Shown here: positions 61,282 to 64,000 of the stretch, piece after piece | How the letters are laid out: each line of letters starts with the position of its first letter | Numbering within the stretch: the stretch's first letter is position 1 | Source: Toxonevra muliebris | Lineage: Eukaryota; Arthropoda; Insecta; Diptera; Pallopteridae | Length of the DNA stretch: 64,000 nucleotides | NCBI GenBank assembly: GCA_963691655.1 | Contig: OY829326.1 | Coordinates: 117,897,388 to 117,961,387, forward strand | Direction of reading: 5' to 3' | Made by a program: the position numbers and the translations under genes | The notes under the pieces: generated by a model | Database searches by the model: none | Told to the model about the DNA's origin: nothing | The model's input: the letters and a program-made list of their open reading frames with translations, nothing else

Positions 61282-61285
61282 TTAA

Positions 61286-62400
61286 ATTGAAGGATATCTC
61301 CATCCAGGAAGTTTTAATTCTAACTTAAGACCATCGTTATAATTGTACTGTTTTCTATAGCTTTTCTCTTTACGCTGAAGCTACATTCAAACGTTTTCCG
61401 TAATGATTAATTGGTGAAACTATGGAAGCCAAGACAAAATTTTAAAATTTTGGCTTATAATATCCGATTTTGCAGCGTTATCATACTGAGAAATTCTATA
61501 GTCCCTTTACTTTAATTTGGAACAATTAAAAAATAGCTTGTAGCAATAGTGACAGTGCCTTTAGTAAAATTATAAACAAATCTACTTGGAGAGAGGGACC
61601 CAAGGTAGGCAGAGCCCTAAAGTAGACGCCATAGGAAAATTTCCATGCATTAGTTGGCAATATTAATAATATTGCGCGTGAAACAATTTTTTCACCTTGA
61701 AAATGGCGTCATGACACTAAGGTGGGAGCTTTTTTTGGCCCCAAGGTGGACATTTGTTTTTTTTTTATGAAAATGTCTTCATACGCAATATTAACATCAA
61801 CATTTATGATTGTAAATATGAATTTTATCAATTCGGATAATTTTTAACATTTTAGAATGGGCCCCAGTGATTCAGATTGAATTTTTATTTTTCAGTAAAA
61901 TATTAATTAATTCCTTTTTACCGTATATTTATATTCTTCAAAATAATTTTGTTTTTAATGTAAAAGTTTTTTGTAAACTAAAAACGATAAATATTAAATA
62001 AAAGTACCTTGTATTACATTTCTTAATTACTTTTTCTACTTTTTCAGTGAATTTTCGGAAGGTGTCCACCTTGCGGCCGCTCTTTTGAAAGTCGAAAATT
62101 TCGGTTTTTTACAAACTAGCTTAAATATTATTTCCGTTGGTAATATTAAAAAAAGTTAGCTACTGAGATATGGCTTCAGGAGATGCATAAATTTCCTAAG
62201 TACTTATATAATACCATTTTGGCTCTACGGTCGGCCAAAAGACCTTGGAGCCCTTTCCCTATAAAAAATGAAATGCAACGCTTGCTTGTTTGTCCTTTAC
62301 ACGTTTCTAGAATCTTAATCTGATCTAAACCAAATTGAGTACACATATCCATTGGCCTCCGGAGGATGTTGGAAACTAAAAATAAAGAGTTTTCAGCATA
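61286..62400. other. Intergenic or intronic, no gene seen
   Basis: AT-rich with short ORFs only. GGGAGCTTTTTTTGGCCCC-AAGGTGGAC near 61725 and AAGGTGTCCACCTTG near 62059 are short GC-richer patches of unknown meaning. Confidence 0.4.
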
Positions 62401-62402
62401 TG

Positions 62403-63830
62403 GGCGAGGCACCACTCATACAACTCAAATGTTTTTTTTAGTTTATCTCCGAAATCATTTACAGCACAGTATTAAAATTTGCCACAAGAATGTTGGTTGA
62501 CAAGGCTATGCCATAGGAAAATGGCACCTCCCATAAAACCTAAATCTTTATTATGAATCATCTCAGGAACCATTTGTGGCAAGGTTGCAGGGCCGTAGCC
62601 AGAAATTTTTTTCGGGGGGAGGGGGGAGGGGGGGGGGGGTGGGGTAGGTTTTCATTCGAAGAAAATATTCATAAATAATTTTAATCAAACTGATTTTTAA
62701 ATATTGACAAATTAAATCGGTGATTGATGGACCCTATAAAATTAAAATTTTAGGAAAAATTTTCAGATTTTTTTTAATCTTAACCTCAAAAAAATGGCCA
62801 AAAGTGACAAAAAATTCACAGAATAATCAAATTAAATTTTTTTAAATAAATATTATTCAATGTGCATTCTAATGCATTTTTTTTTATCGTGAGGGACATA
62901 ATTAACTCAACATTAACTCATTGACTTCCCACTACTGATGATGTACCCAACCTCACAAAAAATTACCAAAAATAGTAGAGGCTCATTTTTTTTCAAATGA
63001 TCATGATGGGACTTTGAACCATTATCAATGATAGGGAACCCGGATGAGGTTGGCTTATATTCCCTAAATTCGTGAAGTCACAGCATTGAAAAAGATCATT
63101 CTAGTCGAGGTGCTCTGAGCAGTAATGCGTTAAAAAAATTAGTTTTAAGATGGGTTTTGCTAATAAGACGGAGTTTTTCCGAAAGAATTTTTCACATTCA
63201 ACACGAATCTGAGGTCAAAAACTTCCCATCACGTCACGTTTTAGGAAAAAAAATGGGGTTCAAGCAAGTCTTATTTTACAATGATCCGATAATTTTTTGT
63301 ATTTTTATAAATTTTTAAACTTTTCCAACTGATTCAGGACGAAACCTTAAATCAAAAACAGTTACTGACCTAGAAAAACTATGAATGCAGGAGTGCTCAG
63401 TATCACCTTCTCTTTTTGAATCCGTAGTCAAACCTCATGTCGAAGAAAACAAATCGGATTTGATCGCATAGTGTAACTAAGATTTCAAATTTATTTTTTA
63501 TATTTGACTTTTTAGAAAAGTAAAAAATAGTCAAAAATATCGTTAAACAGATTTTATTTTGACGTTTTTTCCATCCATTGGCAATTAATCTCAAAAATTT
63601 TAATAAAGTTTCCACATTTCGGGGGGGGGGGGCGGGGGGCGGGAGGGGGGTCAGAACCCCCCAAAACCTCCCCCTAAATACGGCCTTGCAAGGTTGTATT
63701 TAAAAAAAAAGGTATCTGTTAATGGCATTCTATGGAAAAAGTATAGATGAGTGTAGGTTAGTAGGCGTGGCACCTAGCATACAAATGAATTGTTGAAACA
63801 ACGTAACTGGCAACTCGTCTAGGTAGTTTT
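62403..63830. repeat. Tandem repeat array of about 120-bp units, interrupted by a hAT-like element
   Basis: Units start GGCACC-C-CATA-AA and continue TATCTC-GAA-CATTT, GCA-AGT, GACAA-GC-ATGCCATAGGAAAA. Starts are seen at 62408, 62523 and (after the insertion) 63769. Related units lie at 59736 and about 59880. Removing the 62588-63688 element restores a normal unit. Confidence 0.6.
62588..63688. mobile_element. hAT-like non-autonomous element, 1101 bp, 8-bp target duplication
   Basis: CAAGGTTG occurs at 62580-62587 and 63689-63696. The ends are CAGGGCCGTAGCCAG and, inverted, CAAGGCCGTATTTAG, each followed by long G runs and a GGGGGTTCTGA-type motif (right side). That motif is also found in the 23106-24533 element, so the two belong to related families. 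No transposase frame. It sits inside a tandem repeat unit. Confidence 0.78.
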
Positions 63831-64000
63831 CTAAAGAAATTTTTGTATCCCAAATGTCGAAAAACCAATATAAATAAAATATTTTATGGTATTTATCATT
63901 ATATTTATTAAAAGAAATAAATGATCATTTCGATAAAATAAATGAAACAAAAAAATCCAAAATTTAAATATTCATTTAAGAATAAAAAAAATAATTAAAA
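63697..64000. other. Window end
   Basis: The rest of the interrupted 120-bp repeat, then AT-rich sequence. No gene. Confidence 0.4.

Overview
The window is nuclear DNA of an insect, almost certainly a higher (cyclorrhaphan) fly. It is strongly AT-rich. The genes have GT-AG introns, dipteran-style protein sequences and long homopolymeric tracts (Gln, Ala, Ser, and Lys/Asp/Glu). Dispersed transposon debris fills the long gene-poor stretches, as expected of a fly with a larger genome than Drosophila. The species cannot be named from the sequence alone.

Layout: (1) 118-15795, plus strand: a complete six-exon ARID4/RBBP1-family chromatin gene (Drosophila hat-trick, htk; about 2473 aa). Its 6.6 kb third intron contains, on the opposite strand, a complete two-exon sulfite oxidase gene (5123-6977; fly shopper). 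(2) 16062-19529, minus: a three-exon short-chain dehydrogenase of the DCXR (L-xylulose/dicarbonyl reductase) type, tail-to-tail with htk. Its 2.7 kb intron carries a long hairpin element, a MITE and a decayed DDE transposase. (3) 19.5-27 kb: gene-free and repeat-rich, including a 1.4 kb hAT-like element with an 8-bp target duplication. (4) 27005-27573, minus: histone variant H3.3, with a probable non-coding first exon near 31.2-31.4 kb. (5) 31.4-36.6 kb: transposon remnants (PIF/Harbinger, Tc1-like). (6) 36666-50297: four paralogous small secreted cysteine-rich proteins, in order -, +, -, +, forming two divergent pairs. All have an 18-codon signal-peptide exon followed by a phase-0 intron. They resemble the fly-specific DUF725/TsetseEP-type family. 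(7) 50.7-51.5 kb: an internally deleted mariner. (8) 53995-58167, minus: the 3' exons of a large cytoskeletal gene, most likely forked (espin-related). Its 5' part is not recognised in the window. (9) 58.2-64 kb: intron or intergenic DNA with piggyBac-like and hAT-like non-autonomous elements and a tandem repeat of about 120 bp.

The single-copy genes (chromatin factor, mitochondrial sulfite oxidase, reductase, histone variant, actin-bundle protein) have no evident shared pathway. The only locally evolved unit is the four-gene secreted-protein cluster. Mobile elements explain much of the rest: a tRNA-derived SINE family (three copies), jockey-like reverse transcriptase, mariner, Tc1, Harbinger, hAT and piggyBac relatives, and several foldback/MITE elements. 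Exon boundaries were read by eye from splice consensus, reading-frame phase and protein continuity. No alignment or database search was run.
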